NCBI GenBank assembly: GCA_020053735.1
Contig: JAGVMP010000011.1
Coordinates: 1-64,000 of the forward strand
DNA from: Pseudomonadota bacterium
GTDB lineage: Bacteria > Pseudomonadota > Gammaproteobacteria > Burkholderiales > Methylophilaceae
Direction: 5' to 3'
DNA length: 64,000 bases
The translations under genes and the position numbers were made by a program. The notes under the pieces are model-generated. The model searched no databases, was not told the DNA's origin, and saw nothing but the letters and a program-made list of their open reading frames with translations. Shown piece after piece: positions 43,926 through 54,160 of the stretch; positions within the stretch are counted from its first letter, which is position 1, and each line of letters starts with the position of its first letter.

Positions 43926-45137
43926 ATGGCAGCGAGTGCAAGCAAGCAAATTACCTACCAGTGGGAAGGTAAAGACAAAAAAGGCAAAGTAATTAAAGGC
44001 GAAATGCGCGCCGCTGGGGAATCGTTTGTTAACGCGACGCTCCGCCGCCAAGGTATTAGTGTCACCAAAGTAAAAAAACAAAGCGCATTTGCCAGCAAAG
44101 GCAAAATTACCGATAAAGATATTACCTTATTTACACGGCAACTCGCCACCATGATGAAAGCTGGCGTACCTTTATTACAAGCGTTTGACATAGTCGGCAA
44201 AGGGCATAGCAACCCAGCCGTAGCAAAATTACTGGGCGACATTAAAGCCGACGTAGAAACTGGAAGTAGCTTGAGCACTTCATTCCGTAAATATCCACTT
44301 TATTTCGACAACTTATTCTGCAATCTGGTTGGGGCAGGTGAACAGGCGGGTATTTTGGACACGTTGCTTGATCGCTTAGCCACCTATAAAGAGAAAATTC
44401 AGGCCATTAAAGGTAAAATCAAATCGGCTCTATTTTACCCAATCTCCATTCTCGTGGTAGCTTTTGTCATTGTTGCCATTATCATGATTTTTGTCATTCC
44501 TGCGTTTAAAGAATTATTTTCTAGTTTTGGCGCAGATTTACCTGGTCCAACATTAGTAGTGATGGCTATTTCTGATTTTTTTGTCACTTGGTGGTGGGCT
44601 ATTTTTGGTTCTATTGGCGGTGGCTTATGGTTCTTCTTTTATACTTGGAAACGCTCCGAAAAAATGCAATCAACGATGGATAGGCTGATGCTAAAACTAC
44701 CTATCATCGGCGAAATAATACGTAAAGCTACGATTGCGCGTTTTTCCCGCACGCTTTCTACTATGTTTTCAGCAGGCGTGCCTCTGGTTGAAGCGCTGGA
44801 TTCTGTGGCAGGAGCTTCTGGCAACCGAGTTTATTTTGATGCCACCAAGCGTATTCAAAGTGAAATTAGCACAGGAACCAGTCTAACAGTCGCCATGCAA
44901 AATGCCAACGTATTCCCCAACATGGTATTGCAGATGACTGCCATTGGTGAAGAGTCTGGTGCACTGGATTCGATGCTAAGCAAAGTGGCAGATTTTTTTG
45001 AAGCAGAAGTAGATGATGCGGTAGATGCCATGTCAAGCCTAATGGAACCTGTGATTATGGTGGTGTTAGGTACCATTATCGGTGGCTTAGTTGTGGCGAT
45101 GTATATGCCAATATTTAAAATGGGGTCTGTGGTTTAA
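43926..45137 (+). CDS. pilC: Type IV pilus inner-membrane platform protein PilC
   Basis: A 403-residue GspF/PilC protein with two T2SSF domains (FTRQLATMMKAGVPLLQAFDIVG and FSRTLSTMFSAGVPLVEALDSVAG) and three membrane helices (ILVVAFVIVAIIMIFVIPAF, WWAIFGSIGGGLWFFFY, VIMVVLGTIIGGLVVAMYMP). It couples PilB to the pilus base. The N-terminus (ITYQWEGKDKKGKVIKGEMRA) matches PilC rather than GspF. Downstream the convergent dsbC gene replaces the expected pilD. Confidence 0.97.
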   Translation: MAASASKQITYQWEGKDKKGKVIKGEMRAAGESFVNATLRRQGISVTKVKKQSAFASKGKITDKDITLFTRQLATMMKAGVPLLQAFDIVGKGHSNPAVAKLLGDIKADVETGSSLSTSFRKYPLYFDNLFCNLVGAGEQAGILDTLLDRLATYKEKIQAIKGKIKSALFYPISILVVAFVIVAIIMIFVIPAFKELFSSFGADLPGPTLVVMAISDFFVTWWWAIFGSIGGGLWFFFYTWKRSEKMQSTMDRLMLKLPIIGEIIRKATIARFSRTLSTMFSAGVPLVEALDSVAGASGNRVYFDATKRIQSEISTGTSLTVAMQNANVFPNMVLQMTAIGEESGALDSMLSKVADFFEAEVDDAVDAMSSLMEPVIMVVLGTIIGGLVVAMYMPIFKMGSVV

Positions 45138-45201
45138 AAAACCCAGACAACCAAGCAAATAGTAGTTAAAAAAGCTATAATTTTAATAAGTGCATATTTT
45201 A

Positions 45202-45933
45202 TTAATTAATTTGCTTCTTTGCTGCTTGCAAACCTTTTTCAATTTCTTTATGGGGTTGCGCACCCAGCATGCGTTTGCCATCAGAAAAAATAAGCGTAGG
45301 GGTGCTAGTCACGCCAACTTTTCTAGCGAGCTCACCAATGCGCTCTAATGGCACTTCGCAATTGCCCGCATTGCTTGGTAATTTATTATTAAAATTCCAA
45401 TCATTCCAAGCCTTTACGCGATTGGGTGCGCACCAAATAAGCTTAGATTTATTTGCCGCATCTGGGTGTAGTGATTCGATTGGGTACAAAAACGTATAAA
45501 TCGTCACATTATCAATATTTGTTAGCTCATTCTGTTCTAAGCGCTTACAAAACGGGCAATCCACATCTGAAAACACCACCAGTTTACGACTACCGTTTCC
45601 CTTCACCACCTTAATCGCTTGATCTAGCGGCAAGCTACTAAAATCAACTTTAGTTAATTCGTCTAAACGCTCACCCGTCACGTCCTTTTTGGTCTTTGGG
45701 TCAACTAAACGACCTTCTGCAATTAAAAAGGTCAGTTTTTCATCGGTATAGACAATCTGCCCGCCCATAAATACCTCGTACAAACCTGCATAAGGCGTTT
45801 TCACCACGCTTTCTACCTTAAATTTCGGGTAGGCGGCCTCAATCGCTTTTTTAAGACTGGCCTCATCCGCCAAAGCAAATTGGCTGATGACTAATAAGCT
45901 AAGTGTTGCTATGTGTTTTAAATTGAATTTCAT
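45202..45933 (-). CDS. dsbC: Periplasmic disulfide isomerase DsbC
   Basis: A 243-residue exported protein: signal peptide MKFNLKHIATLSLLVISQFALA, an N-terminal dimerisation domain (LKKAIEAAYPKFKVESVVKT) and a thioredoxin-fold domain with VFSDVDCPFCKRLEQ. The active site is CPFC rather than the CGYC of E. coli DsbC. The cis-Pro loop is GVTSTPTLIFSDGKRMLG. It reshuffles wrong disulfides in exported proteins; pilin and receptors here contain cysteines. Confidence 0.94.
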   Translation of the reverse strand: MKFNLKHIATLSLLVISQFALADEASLKKAIEAAYPKFKVESVVKTPYAGLYEVFMGGQIVYTDEKLTFLIAEGRLVDPKTKKDVTGERLDELTKVDFSSLPLDQAIKVVKGNGSRKLVVFSDVDCPFCKRLEQNELTNIDNVTIYTFLYPIESLHPDAANKSKLIWCAPNRVKAWNDWNFNNKLPSNAGNCEVPLERIGELARKVGVTSTPTLIFSDGKRMLGAQPHKEIEKGLQAAKKQIN

Positions 45934-45986
45934 TTTTACTTTCTATATATTATTTACATCGTGAGTTAATCGCTAGTTAATTAATA

Positions 45987-47153
45987 CTAGGCCACTTGTT
46001 GAATTAATAATTTCTTAAGGGTTGCTTGGTGGTTGAGTTGTTTAAATCCCCAGCCGGTTACTTTCTTAATCACTGCACTGTCATTGGCAAACAGCGTATC
46101 TAAGCCACTGGTAAGTGTGTTCATTGTAGCAATATCTGCCAGTCGTGCACGCGCATATTTGCGTAAAAATGTGTACTCACCAATGTCTTGCATGGCATGT
46201 ACATTAGTCAGCATTTCTTGTAGTTGCCTGACATCACGCAATCCTAAATTCATGCCCTGCCCCGCCATGGGGTGTACTTGGTGCGCTGCATCTCCCACCA
46301 GTACAACACGCTCTGCGATTAACTGCGTTGCAGTTTGCTGCCTTAAGCTAAACGATAACACTTTACCCAGCACACGCAAACTGCCTAATTCATTTTGCGA
46401 GCGCGCCTGCACTCTTGATGCTAACGCCTCGCCTGATAACGTTAACAATTCAGTCGCCTGTTCGGTTGACAACGCCCACACCATTGACACATGTTGCTTG
46501 GGCAAGGGTAGCAATGCCAAAGTTTCGTGCGGTGCAAACCATTGCCGTGCAATATCTGCGTGGTTATTGTCAGCCAAGAAATTCGCAACGATAGCGATCT
46601 GGTTAAAATTTTTGTGTTTGACCGCAATATTTGCTTGGCTCCGCACCCAAGAATCCACGCCATCTGCAGCAATGATTAAATTGGCGCTAATACTGCGGCC
46701 ATCTGCCAAGCCCAAATTGATATGTTGCTGGACATTCACTAAAGATAGACATTCAACCTCTGTAATCACCGTCACACCCAGTGCGCTAATTAGCTGATTG
46801 AGCGCATACATGAGATTTTGATTCTCGATTATTACGCCCAATTTGTCTAAATTCGCATCGTGATCATATAAAGCTAGCTTGTTGTCTTGCACATCCCACA
46901 GCTGCATACCGCTAATCGTATTGACACGGCTGGCATCAACTTCATCCCACACCCCTAGCGCTTGCAACCAAGCCTCAGAATTGGCAGTTAGCGCATAAAT
47001 GCGCGCATCCCAAGCTTGCTGTTTTTTAACTGCGGTTTTTTGTGCATTAACAACAATCACTTTTTTACCTAGCTTTGCGCAAGCGATTGCTGCCGCCAAG
47101 CCGACCAAGCCTGCCCCCACAACGATAATGTCAGCCTGAATACTTTTCTTCAT
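45987..47153 (-). CDS. Ubiquinone biosynthesis FAD monooxygenase, UbiI/VisC-like
   Basis: A 388-residue UbiH/UbiF/VisC/Coq6-type hydroxylase: dinucleotide motif VVGAGLVGLAAAIACAKLG, the internal IAADGVDSWVR and the second FAD motif VLVGDAAHQVHPMAGQGMNLGLRDV. Such enzymes add one of the ring hydroxyls in ubiquinone synthesis (C5, C1 or C6). It overlaps the upstream family member by 4 bp in the same order as E. coli pepP-ubiH-ubiI, hence the UbiI suggestion; position specificity is not proved. Confidence 0.9.
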   Translation of the reverse strand: MKKSIQADIIVVGAGLVGLAAAIACAKLGKKVIVVNAQKTAVKKQQAWDARIYALTANSEAWLQALGVWDEVDASRVNTISGMQLWDVQDNKLALYDHDANLDKLGVIIENQNLMYALNQLISALGVTVITEVECLSLVNVQQHINLGLADGRSISANLIIAADGVDSWVRSQANIAVKHKNFNQIAIVANFLADNNHADIARQWFAPHETLALLPLPKQHVSMVWALSTEQATELLTLSGEALASRVQARSQNELGSLRVLGKVLSFSLRQQTATQLIAERVVLVGDAAHQVHPMAGQGMNLGLRDVRQLQEMLTNVHAMQDIGEYTFLRKYARARLADIATMNTLTSGLDTLFANDSAVIKKVTGWGFKQLNHQATLKKLLIQQVA

Positions 47154-48313
47154 TTACCGAAGCTCATTTTACTAATCAGCAAATTTTTTGCAGGCTTGAG
47201 TAACTGCAACAAACCAAGACCAGCGCCGCGCATGGCTTGCAAGCCAATCAAATCGTTATTAAAGACATTTACCAGCAAATCGGTAAACAAAATGCCACCA
47301 CGTGTATCGCGGCTGCGCTGTTGACTATATCGCTTCAACATGTCTGCACTGCCCAACTCTGCTTGAGGCGTGTTGATCACTAAATCAGCCAGTGTCCATG
47401 CATCGCGCATACCCACATTAAACCCTTGCCCCGCCACTGGGTGCATAGTTTGCGCAGCATTGCCGATTACGGCAAGATGTGGCGCAACAGATGGCTTGAG
47501 CACGCTCAACTTTAATGGAAAACTCATGCGTTTTTCTATACTTAAAAATTTCCCCACGCGGTCACCAAACGCTTGATGCAGCTGCGCCAAAAAGGTTTTA
47601 TCATCCAATGCAAGAAGCCCATGAATATTAGCTTGCAGACCAGTCCACACTAATGAAAAATCATTATCGCCATTAGGCAACAATGCCATTGGCCCAGTTG
47701 GCGTAAAGCGTTCATATGCAATATGATTGTGCGGTAATTCTGCTAGCACTTTGGTCACCAGTGCATCATGACCGTACTCTTTGGTTTCTTTGTGTATGCC
47801 TTCAATTTCGCCCAGACTGCGGCCGCCATCGGCTACCACGCATAATGAAGTTTGTAGTGTGTGTGTTGTGTTGGCGTGGCTATAGGTGACGCTACTAGTG
47901 TCTTGCCCAGGCTTAATTTCTGTCGCTTCTGCTTCATAGATAATACTGCTTGCATCCAAAACAGCATCTAAAGCCTGCGTGATAGCACCATACGGTAGCA
48001 CATATCCCAACGATTGTAAGCCATGTTCATCTGCGTTGAGTTTAGTGCGGCCTAACCCCCCGCGTTGCGAAATATGAATGGTATTGATGGCAGTAGCGCG
48101 CGCTTCAACTGCAGGCCAAACGTCCAGTTTTTCTAAGATGAGTCTACTGCCATAAGACAAAGCCAGCGCACGTGTATCTTGATGTGATGCGCCTTTTGCA
48201 CGCGCTTCTAGCATGGTAAACGGCACGTGTTGTTGCTGTAAAGTCAGCGCCAATACACTGCCCACTGGCCCACCACCGACAATGACGACATTGTGCAAGC
48301 ACGGTTTATGCAT
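47150..48313 (-). CDS. ubiH: Ubiquinone biosynthesis FAD monooxygenase UbiH
   Basis: A 387-residue flavoprotein with VIVGGGPVGSVLALTLQQ at the start, CVVADGGRSLG in the middle and VIGNAAQTMHPVAGQGFNVGMRDAWTLADL. It probably hydroxylates the C1 position of the octaprenyl phenol. The name rests on its place next to pepP, as in E. coli. It overlaps pepP by 8 bp and the second hydroxylase by 4 bp, so the three are translationally coupled. Confidence 0.92.
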   Translation of the reverse strand: MHKPCLHNVVIVGGGPVGSVLALTLQQQHVPFTMLEARAKGASHQDTRALALSYGSRLILEKLDVWPAVEARATAINTIHISQRGGLGRTKLNADEHGLQSLGYVLPYGAITQALDAVLDASSIIYEAEATEIKPGQDTSSVTYSHANTTHTLQTSLCVVADGGRSLGEIEGIHKETKEYGHDALVTKVLAELPHNHIAYERFTPTGPMALLPNGDNDFSLVWTGLQANIHGLLALDDKTFLAQLHQAFGDRVGKFLSIEKRMSFPLKLSVLKPSVAPHLAVIGNAAQTMHPVAGQGFNVGMRDAWTLADLVINTPQAELGSADMLKRYSQQRSRDTRGGILFTDLLVNVFNNDLIGLQAMRGAGLGLLQLLKPAKNLLISKMSFGK

Positions 48314-49631
48314 GGCCAGCCATCAGGTTTTCAATATCAACCACACTTTTCACTGCGTTTTTGGTCAACACTTCGTTACCTGTTTGGGTAATCAGCACGT
48401 CATCCTCAATGCGAATCCCAATGTTCCAAAAGTGCTCTGGTACGTTATCTGCGGGCCGCACGTAGCAACCAGGTTCCACGGTGAGCACATTGCCTGCCTC
48501 TAACACACTCCAGTTACCTTGTTTATCCTTATAATCACCTGCATCGTGCACATCCAAACCCAGCCAATGGCCAGTGCGGTGCATGTAAAATTGGCGATAG
48601 CCGCCATTTTCCAACACCTCGTCTTTGCTGCCCTTACATAATTTAAAATCAATAAATCCTTGTACTAAAACATCTAGTGCTGCTTCATGTGACGCATTCC
48701 AATGATGACCAGTTTTTGCGGCAGCAATCGCCTCCAACTGCGCATTTAATACCAGTTGATATAAGTCTTTTTGTGCAGCGCTAAATTTACCGTTAACAGG
48801 GAAGGTGCGCGTAATATCTGAGGCATAACCGTCTAGCTCGCAACCTGCGTCTATCAGCAATAAATCACCGTCATTTAACACGCAGTTATTGGCGTTGTAA
48901 TGCAAGGTACAAGCATTGGCGCCACCCGCTACGATACTGGTGTAGGCTGGTGCTTGTGCGCCATTTTTGTAAAACTCGTGCAAAAATTCGGCTTCCACTT
49001 CATATTCATGCAAATTTTGTTTTGCAGAATTTAAGCCTACAAAACGCATAGCACGATTATGCGCTTCTGCTGCAATATTGCCTGAAAGACGCATGGTAGC
49101 TTGCTCGTAGGGCGATTTAATTAAGCGTTGTTTATCCACCAATTGACGTACATCTAATATCACTTCTGGTGCGCTTACGCCAGTGCGTGCCAAGTCTTTT
49201 ACTTTATTTAACCAGCCTGTGACACGCGCGTCCCAAGCAGTATCGGCGCCTAAACTATAAAATAATTTGGCCTGGTTACTTAAAAGCTTCGGCAACATTT
49301 CATCCAATTGCTGCATGCTGTAAGCCGCATCAAAACCAAACTGCGTTTTCGCCGCCTCTGGTCCAAATCGAAAACCATCCCAAATTTCGCGCTCTATATC
49401 TTTATCGCGACAAAATAATACGCTTTGCGGCTGGGCTCCTGCAATCAGCACCAACAAAGACTCGGGCTCGGTGAAACCTGTTAAATAATAAAAATAACTA
49501 TCAAATCGGTAGGGGTAATGACTGTCGCGATTGCGGATTACTTCATTCGCGGTAGGAATAATGGCAATGCCCTCACCCATGCTGGTCAGCAATGTTTGCC
49601 TGCGCTGTTGAAGTTCTTTTATTTTAAGCAT
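48306..49631 (-). CDS. pepP: Xaa-Pro aminopeptidase P
   Basis: Manganese enzyme that removes N-terminal residues before proline. The 441-residue protein has the N-terminal AMP_N domain (NSHYPYRFDSYFYYLTGFTEPESLLVLI reads as NRDSHYPYRFDS...) and the pita-bread catalytic domain with ligands in LLIDAGCELDGYASDITRTFP, HRTGHWLGLDVHD, VLTVEPGCY and GIRIEDDV. It is first of the pepP-ubiH-ubiI run and lies 18 bp after murU. Confidence 0.96.
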   Translation of the reverse strand: MLKIKELQQRRQTLLTSMGEGIAIIPTANEVIRNRDSHYPYRFDSYFYYLTGFTEPESLLVLIAGAQPQSVLFCRDKDIEREIWDGFRFGPEAAKTQFGFDAAYSMQQLDEMLPKLLSNQAKLFYSLGADTAWDARVTGWLNKVKDLARTGVSAPEVILDVRQLVDKQRLIKSPYEQATMRLSGNIAAEAHNRAMRFVGLNSAKQNLHEYEVEAEFLHEFYKNGAQAPAYTSIVAGGANACTLHYNANNCVLNDGDLLLIDAGCELDGYASDITRTFPVNGKFSAAQKDLYQLVLNAQLEAIAAAKTGHHWNASHEAALDVLVQGFIDFKLCKGSKDEVLENGGYRQFYMHRTGHWLGLDVHDAGDYKDKQGNWSVLEAGNVLTVEPGCYVRPADNVPEHFWNIGIRIEDDVLITQTGNEVLTKNAVKSVVDIENLMAGHA

Positions 49632-49649
49632 GTGTTTCAGCCATTTTTA

Positions 49650-50393
49650 TTAACCGTAATTCAATAAACTTTCATCTAAACATTTTAGCCGCTCTGGCGT
49701 ACCAACATCGTGCCAAATCCCTTGATAATATTGTGCAGTAGCAGCATTGTGTTCAATGGCTTTGCGCAATAATGGCGCCAGCTTTGCAGGCTGACCTTTT
49801 ACCACCTCCGCAAATAAATTGGGGTGATACACGCCCACGCCTGAAAAAGTCAGCATGCCAATATTGTTTTTGCCGCCATCGTTTTTCAATAGGTCATCTT
49901 CTATGGCAAAATCCCCGTTAGGGTGTTGCGGCGGATTATCCACCAATACCAAATGCGCCATGACTTTTTTAACGCCTCCACAATCCGCATGCATATTAGC
50001 CTGCAGGCCTGCATTAAAGATACTTACAGGGCTTCTAAAGTCAATCTCTGTATAAATATCACCATTCACTACTAAAAATGGCTCACCGCCATTGGTATTT
50101 TTGGTCAGCAATTCTAGCGCATTGGCAATGCCTCCCGCCGTTTCTAATGCCACTTTTTCTGGACTATATTGAATGGACAAGCCCCACTGTGCGCCGTTCC
50201 CTAAGGCGTTTTCTATCTGCGCGCCCAAGTGTGCGTAATTAATCACAACATCCTTAAAGCCTGCGGCTGCCAAGCGCTCAAGATGCCACACAATCAGCGG
50301 TTTACCGCCTACTTTAAGCAGGGGTTTTGGCGTGTGGTCAGTGAGAGGTCTCATTCGCTCACCACGCCCCGCAGCTAAAATCATGGCTTTCAT
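49650..50393 (-). CDS. murU: N-acetylmuramate alpha-1-phosphate uridylyltransferase
   Basis: A 247-residue sugar nucleotidyltransferase: MKAMILAAGRGERMRPLTDHTPKPLLKVGGKPLI is the catalytic N-terminus with Lys23-type residues, and VVNGDIYTE the metal-binding Asp motif. In Pseudomonas putida MurU with AmgK converts recycled MurNAc to UDP-MurNAc, bypassing MurA (the fosfomycin target). amgK lies next to it on the same strand, and lptD diverges from them as in Pseudomonas, which supports this over glucose- or mannose-1-phosphate specificity. Confidence 0.9.
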   Translation of the reverse strand: MKAMILAAGRGERMRPLTDHTPKPLLKVGGKPLIVWHLERLAAAGFKDVVINYAHLGAQIENALGNGAQWGLSIQYSPEKVALETAGGIANALELLTKNTNGGEPFLVVNGDIYTEIDFRSPVSIFNAGLQANMHADCGGVKKVMAHLVLVDNPPQHPNGDFAIEDDLLKNDGGKNNIGMLTFSGVGVYHPNLFAEVVKGQPAKLAPLLRKAIEHNAATAQYYQGIWHDVGTPERLKCLDESLLNYG

Positions 50394-50396
50394 AAA

Positions 50397-50521
50397 CTAT
50401 TTTTATGAGTGATTCGCAGCTTGATAATTTTCAGCGCGTGCTCGCTCATTCCTCGCCTATAAACAACATATGTCTTTGTCATTTGCTCCGCGGCGTCTTG
50501 CGCCTCATCCCATAAAAATAG
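50397..50521. repeat. MITE-like inverted-repeat element, family 2
   Basis: CTATTTTTATG (50397-50407) is exactly inverted at CATAAAAATAG (50511-50521). Inside are TGCTCGCTCATTCCTCGC and GCTCCGCGGCGTCTTGCGCC. It fills the gap between amgK and murU. The ends and the CTCGCT/TGCGCCT blocks resemble the element at 38632-38762. Confidence 0.65.
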
Positions 50522-50539
50522 CTTGATTATAATTAAAGT

Positions 50540-51550
50540 CTATACTACATATTTCGGACGTGGTACGCGGCCTTCTAACGCATCTAATAGTCTTAGCATT
50601 GGTCGCAATTCGACATAACGCTCACATACTTTACGCAAATAATGCAGTACCAGTGGCATATCATTTAAGTAGCCATCTTTGCCATCGCGATGGCTCAAGC
50701 GTGCAAAAATACCCAGCACTTTAATATGTCGCTGTGCGCCCATCCATTCAAAATCACGGTAAAACTCGCTAAAATCGCTTGGTACTGGTAGTTTTAATTT
50801 GCGCGCTTTTTCCCAATAGCGTACCGCCCAGTCGATGATTTGTTCTTCATCCCACTGAATATAAGCGTCCTTGAGCAAGGACACTAAATCGTAGGTAATC
50901 GCACCGTATACTGCATCTTGAAAATCCAATACGCCAGGATTATTGTCTTTAGTCATCATCAGGTTACGCGAATGATAATCGCGATGCACGTACACTTGGC
51001 CTTGAGCAAGAATATTTTTGTTGAGCAGTTCGAAGGTATTTTTGAGCGCTGTTTGTTGCTCCGCATTCAGCTCAAATTTTAAATGTTTGGCCACATACCA
51101 ATCGGGAAACAACTGCATCTCGCGCGTCAGCAAAGTGGCATCGTAATTGGGCAAAATATTTGGTTTGCTGGCTAATTGCAGTTTAATCAGCGCATCGGTG
51201 GCATCGCCAACCATTTTTTGTGCTGTTGTTGTGTTGAGCGCACTTAAGTAAGTGTTATCACCCAAATCGCTTAACAGTAAAAAACCGTTGGCTAAATCTT
51301 GTGCCAACACTTGCGGCACATTTAAACCAGCCGCTAAAAACAAATGGGCCACGTGGACAAATGGTGTGCAGTCTTCTTGTGGTGGCGGCGCGTCCATAGC
51401 AATTAAAGTTTGATGGCCTTTAAATTCATGCGCCAAATGCACCCTGAAATAGCGCCTAAAACTGGCATCGGCCGAGGCGGTGGTGAGTGTGAATGTTTGC
51501 GCGGGTAAGACTTGTTTAAGCCAGATTTCTAATTGGTTTTTTCTATCCAT
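50540..51550 (-). CDS. amgK: N-acetylmuramate/N-acetylglucosamine anomeric kinase AmgK
   Basis: A 336-residue aminoglycoside-phosphotransferase-fold kinase. The catalytic loop is VYVHRDYHSRNLMM and the metal-binding loop is GVLDFQDAVYGAITYDLVSLL. AmgK phosphorylates MurNAc at the anomeric carbon for MurU. It precedes murU with an inserted repeat element between them (146 bp in all) and is divergent from lptD (135 bp), matching the Pseudomonas putida layout. Confidence 0.92.
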   Translation of the reverse strand: MDRKNQLEIWLKQVLPAQTFTLTTASADASFRRYFRVHLAHEFKGHQTLIAMDAPPPQEDCTPFVHVAHLFLAAGLNVPQVLAQDLANGFLLLSDLGDNTYLSALNTTTAQKMVGDATDALIKLQLASKPNILPNYDATLLTREMQLFPDWYVAKHLKFELNAEQQTALKNTFELLNKNILAQGQVYVHRDYHSRNLMMTKDNNPGVLDFQDAVYGAITYDLVSLLKDAYIQWDEEQIIDWAVRYWEKARKLKLPVPSDFSEFYRDFEWMGAQRHIKVLGIFARLSHRDGKDGYLNDMPLVLHYLRKVCERYVELRPMLRLLDALEGRVPRPKYVV

Positions 51551-51685
51551 GTTAAATATTGCTACTGCTAGCCTTTATAATGTTGTTTGTTCAAGCGAGT
51601 TTTTGCTTGATTAGCACTTGCATGTATGCGATTTTATCATTCATGCGTAAAATACATACCTTAAATCATTTTTAGTGGTTTTGCA

Positions 51686-54160
51686 TTGCATAGCAGCTAC
51701 TCAACCCTTCATTTTGCAAAATTATTTTTTGCGGCATTAGCTAGCACTTGTTTGCTGGGCTTTAGTGTCATTTCATCTGCAGAAACGCTAGAATCAGAAT
51801 CAACAGGCTCAGATTTAACACTCAGCACCGAATTATCAAATGTCCCTGAAACACTCCAACCTGAGGCCTTACCTGGCGCCATAGAAATTGAAGGCGACAA
51901 ACTCGACTTGTACCTTGACCGTAAAATGCGCGCCTCGGGTAATGCCGTGATTAGCAAAGGCGAGCAAAAAGTGTATGGCGATAATATTGAGTACGATGTA
52001 CAAAATGATGAACTCAAAGTAGATGGCAACGTACGCATTGATTTGGGCGATAGCGAATTGCGTGGCCCTGCCCTTAAAATGCGGCTGAGTGAAAGCATCG
52101 GTGAAATGCGTGATGCGTCGGTGACACTGAATAAGCCATTAGATCGCAACCAAGAAAATACAGTACGTAATGACCCCAGTGTATATACACAATCCAGATT
52201 ACTAAACGCACAAACCACGCTGACTGATAACCCGCGCTTGTATCAAGACAATTACCGTGAGCCAGCAACACCGATCGGGCAAGCGTCTTTTGATGCCAAT
52301 GGCGACCCAAAATTTAACTCATCGCGCGGCGATGCTAAGGCCATATTTTTTGAAGGGCAGGATAAAAAACGTTTAACTGGTGCGCGCTACACCACCTGCG
52401 AGGCAGGCGTAGACGATTGGTATATTAAGGCCAGTGAAATCGAGCTGGATGACTATACACAATCTGGCACGGCAAAAAATGCACGTGTCGAGTTTAAAGG
52501 CGTGCCGCTGCTTTACACGCCTTGGATGAGCTTCTCCTTCAACAATGAACGTAAATCTGGCTTGCTGGCACCAACGGTAGGCACCACCAGCCGCAGTGGT
52601 TTTGAAACGCTGATACCGTATTACATTAATATCGCACCTGATATGGATGCCACGGTTGGGGTGCGCTATCTAAGCAAGCGCGGTGCCCAATTGCAAGGCG
52701 AGTTTCGTTATTTGGGTGAAAATTATTCGGGTATTAATAATATCGAGTATTTAAATGACGATAGCTTGAGCGGCAAGCAGCGCTATTACGCCAATATAAG
52801 TCACAGCCAAAATTTAGGTGCGGGTTGGTCCGCCGGCTATAATGTTGAAAAAGTATCAGACGACGAATACTTCTCCGAAATGTCTACCCGCATTACGAGT
52901 ACCAGCCGCGTCAACCTGCCGCAACAAGGCCGTGTGGATTATGTGGGCGATGTGTGGCGCTTTAATGGCCTCGTGCAAAAATATCAAACGCTGGATAAAA
53001 TCAATTTCCCCTATGAGCGCTTACCTCGGCTGACGCTGACTGCCGATAAAGAGTGGGATTACTTTGACACTAAACTTTATAGCGAATGGACCTATTTTGA
53101 TCGTAATAATAAGGCGCCTATCGCCGCCACGGGTAGTCGACTGACTGTTTATCCCAGCATCAGTGTGCCATTTACACAGCCCTCCGGTTATATCACGCCC
53201 AAATTTGGTGTGCATGCCACCAACTATCGCCTCAATGATAATAACTTTAATATCGGCGGCAACAGCATCAGTAATAACTCAGATAGCCGCACTCTACCTA
53301 TTTTTAGTTTAGATAGCGGCTTGTTTTTTGAACGTGACGTCAATATCGTTAAAAATAGCTATACGCAAACCATCGAACCACGTCTGTTTTATGTCTATAT
53401 CCCCGAAAAAAATCAAGATCAGTTGCCAGTATTTGATTCAGCTTTAGCAGACTTAAATCTCACTACCTTATTTAGTGAAAATCAGTTTACGGGCAACGAT
53501 CGCATCAACAATGCCAACCAGCTTAGCTTGGCATTTACCACACGCATGATTGATAAAGAAACTGGCGCCGAGCGTATTGCCGCTACAATTGGTCAGCGTT
53601 ATTATTTTGATGATCAAAATGTTACTCTACCAGGCAGCATTGCCTCAAAAGACAATTCCTCAGACATCATTGCCGCCCTGACTGCAAGGCTCTCAAACCA
53701 GTGGAAAATTGACGCATTTTGGCAATACAATACCGATGATGCGGGCACGGTACGCAGCAATCTTCTAGCGCGTTACAACCCAGAGCCAGGTAAACTACTC
53801 AATATGGGTTACCGCTATACACAGCAGTTCTTGGAACAAGTCAACATTTCTGGGCAGTGGCCGTTAAGCCGTGGCTGGTATGGCGTTGGGCGCTTTAATT
53901 ATTCCATCAAAGAAAAAACACTGATTGAAAGCTTAGCTGGCTTGGAATATGACGCAGGCTGTTGGCAAGCACGTACTGTCATCCAGCGTGTAGAAACTGC
54001 AACTGCGGAGGCAAACTATGGTCTATTTTTTCAGTTAGAGCTTGGCGGCTTGGCTTCCATTGGTTCTAACCCACTTAATTTACTCAGACGGGATATTCCT
54101 GGCTATTTAAGTAGTAGCGAAATTCCCACTAATTACAGGCAGCAAAATTATTACCGATGA
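51686..54160 (+). CDS. lptD: LPS-assembly outer-membrane protein LptD
   Basis: LptD with LptE inserts lipopolysaccharide into the outer leaflet. The 824-residue protein has a signal peptide ([21 protein letters not shown]), the OstA/LptA-like beta-jellyroll domain (about 70-190: [28 protein letters not shown]) and the C-terminal barrel with a [14 protein letters not shown] cysteine and a second near [11 protein letters not shown] for the inter-domain disulfide. The start is TTG at 51686, without a clear Shine-Dalgarno; no ATG fits. surA overlaps the stop by 4 bp. Confidence 0.96.
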   Translation: MHSSYSTLHFAKLFFAALASTCLLGFSVISSAETLESESTGSDLTLSTELSNVPETLQPEALPGAIEIEGDKLDLYLDRKMRASGNAVISKGEQKVYGDNIEYDVQNDELKVDGNVRIDLGDSELRGPALKMRLSESIGEMRDASVTLNKPLDRNQENTVRNDPSVYTQSRLLNAQTTLTDNPRLYQDNYREPATPIGQASFDANGDPKFNSSRGDAKAIFFEGQDKKRLTGARYTTCEAGVDDWYIKASEIELDDYTQSGTAKNARVEFKGVPLLYTPWMSFSFNNERKSGLLAPTVGTTSRSGFETLIPYYINIAPDMDATVGVRYLSKRGAQLQGEFRYLGENYSGINNIEYLNDDSLSGKQRYYANISHSQNLGAGWSAGYNVEKVSDDEYFSEMSTRITSTSRVNLPQQGRVDYVGDVWRFNGLVQKYQTLDKINFPYERLPRLTLTADKEWDYFDTKLYSEWTYFDRNNKAPIAATGSRLTVYPSISVPFTQPSGYITPKFGVHATNYRLNDNNFNIGGNSISNNSDSRTLPIFSLDSGLFFERDVNIVKNSYTQTIEPRLFYVYIPEKNQDQLPVFDSALADLNLTTLFSENQFTGNDRINNANQLSLAFTTRMIDKETGAERIAATIGQRYYFDDQNVTLPGSIASKDNSSDIIAALTARLSNQWKIDAFWQYNTDDAGTVRSNLLARYNPEPGKLLNMGYRYTQQFLEQVNISGQWPLSRGWYGVGRFNYSIKEKTLIESLAGLEYDAGCWQARTVIQRVETATAEANYGLFFQLELGGLASIGSNPLNLLRRDIPGYLSSSEIPTNYRQQNYYR

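Noticed and set aside
46033-46797. 254-codon open frame antisense to the UbiI-like gene
   Set aside because: Cys/Ser/Asn-rich translation, no Shine-Dalgarno; the opposite strand has complete FAD motifs.
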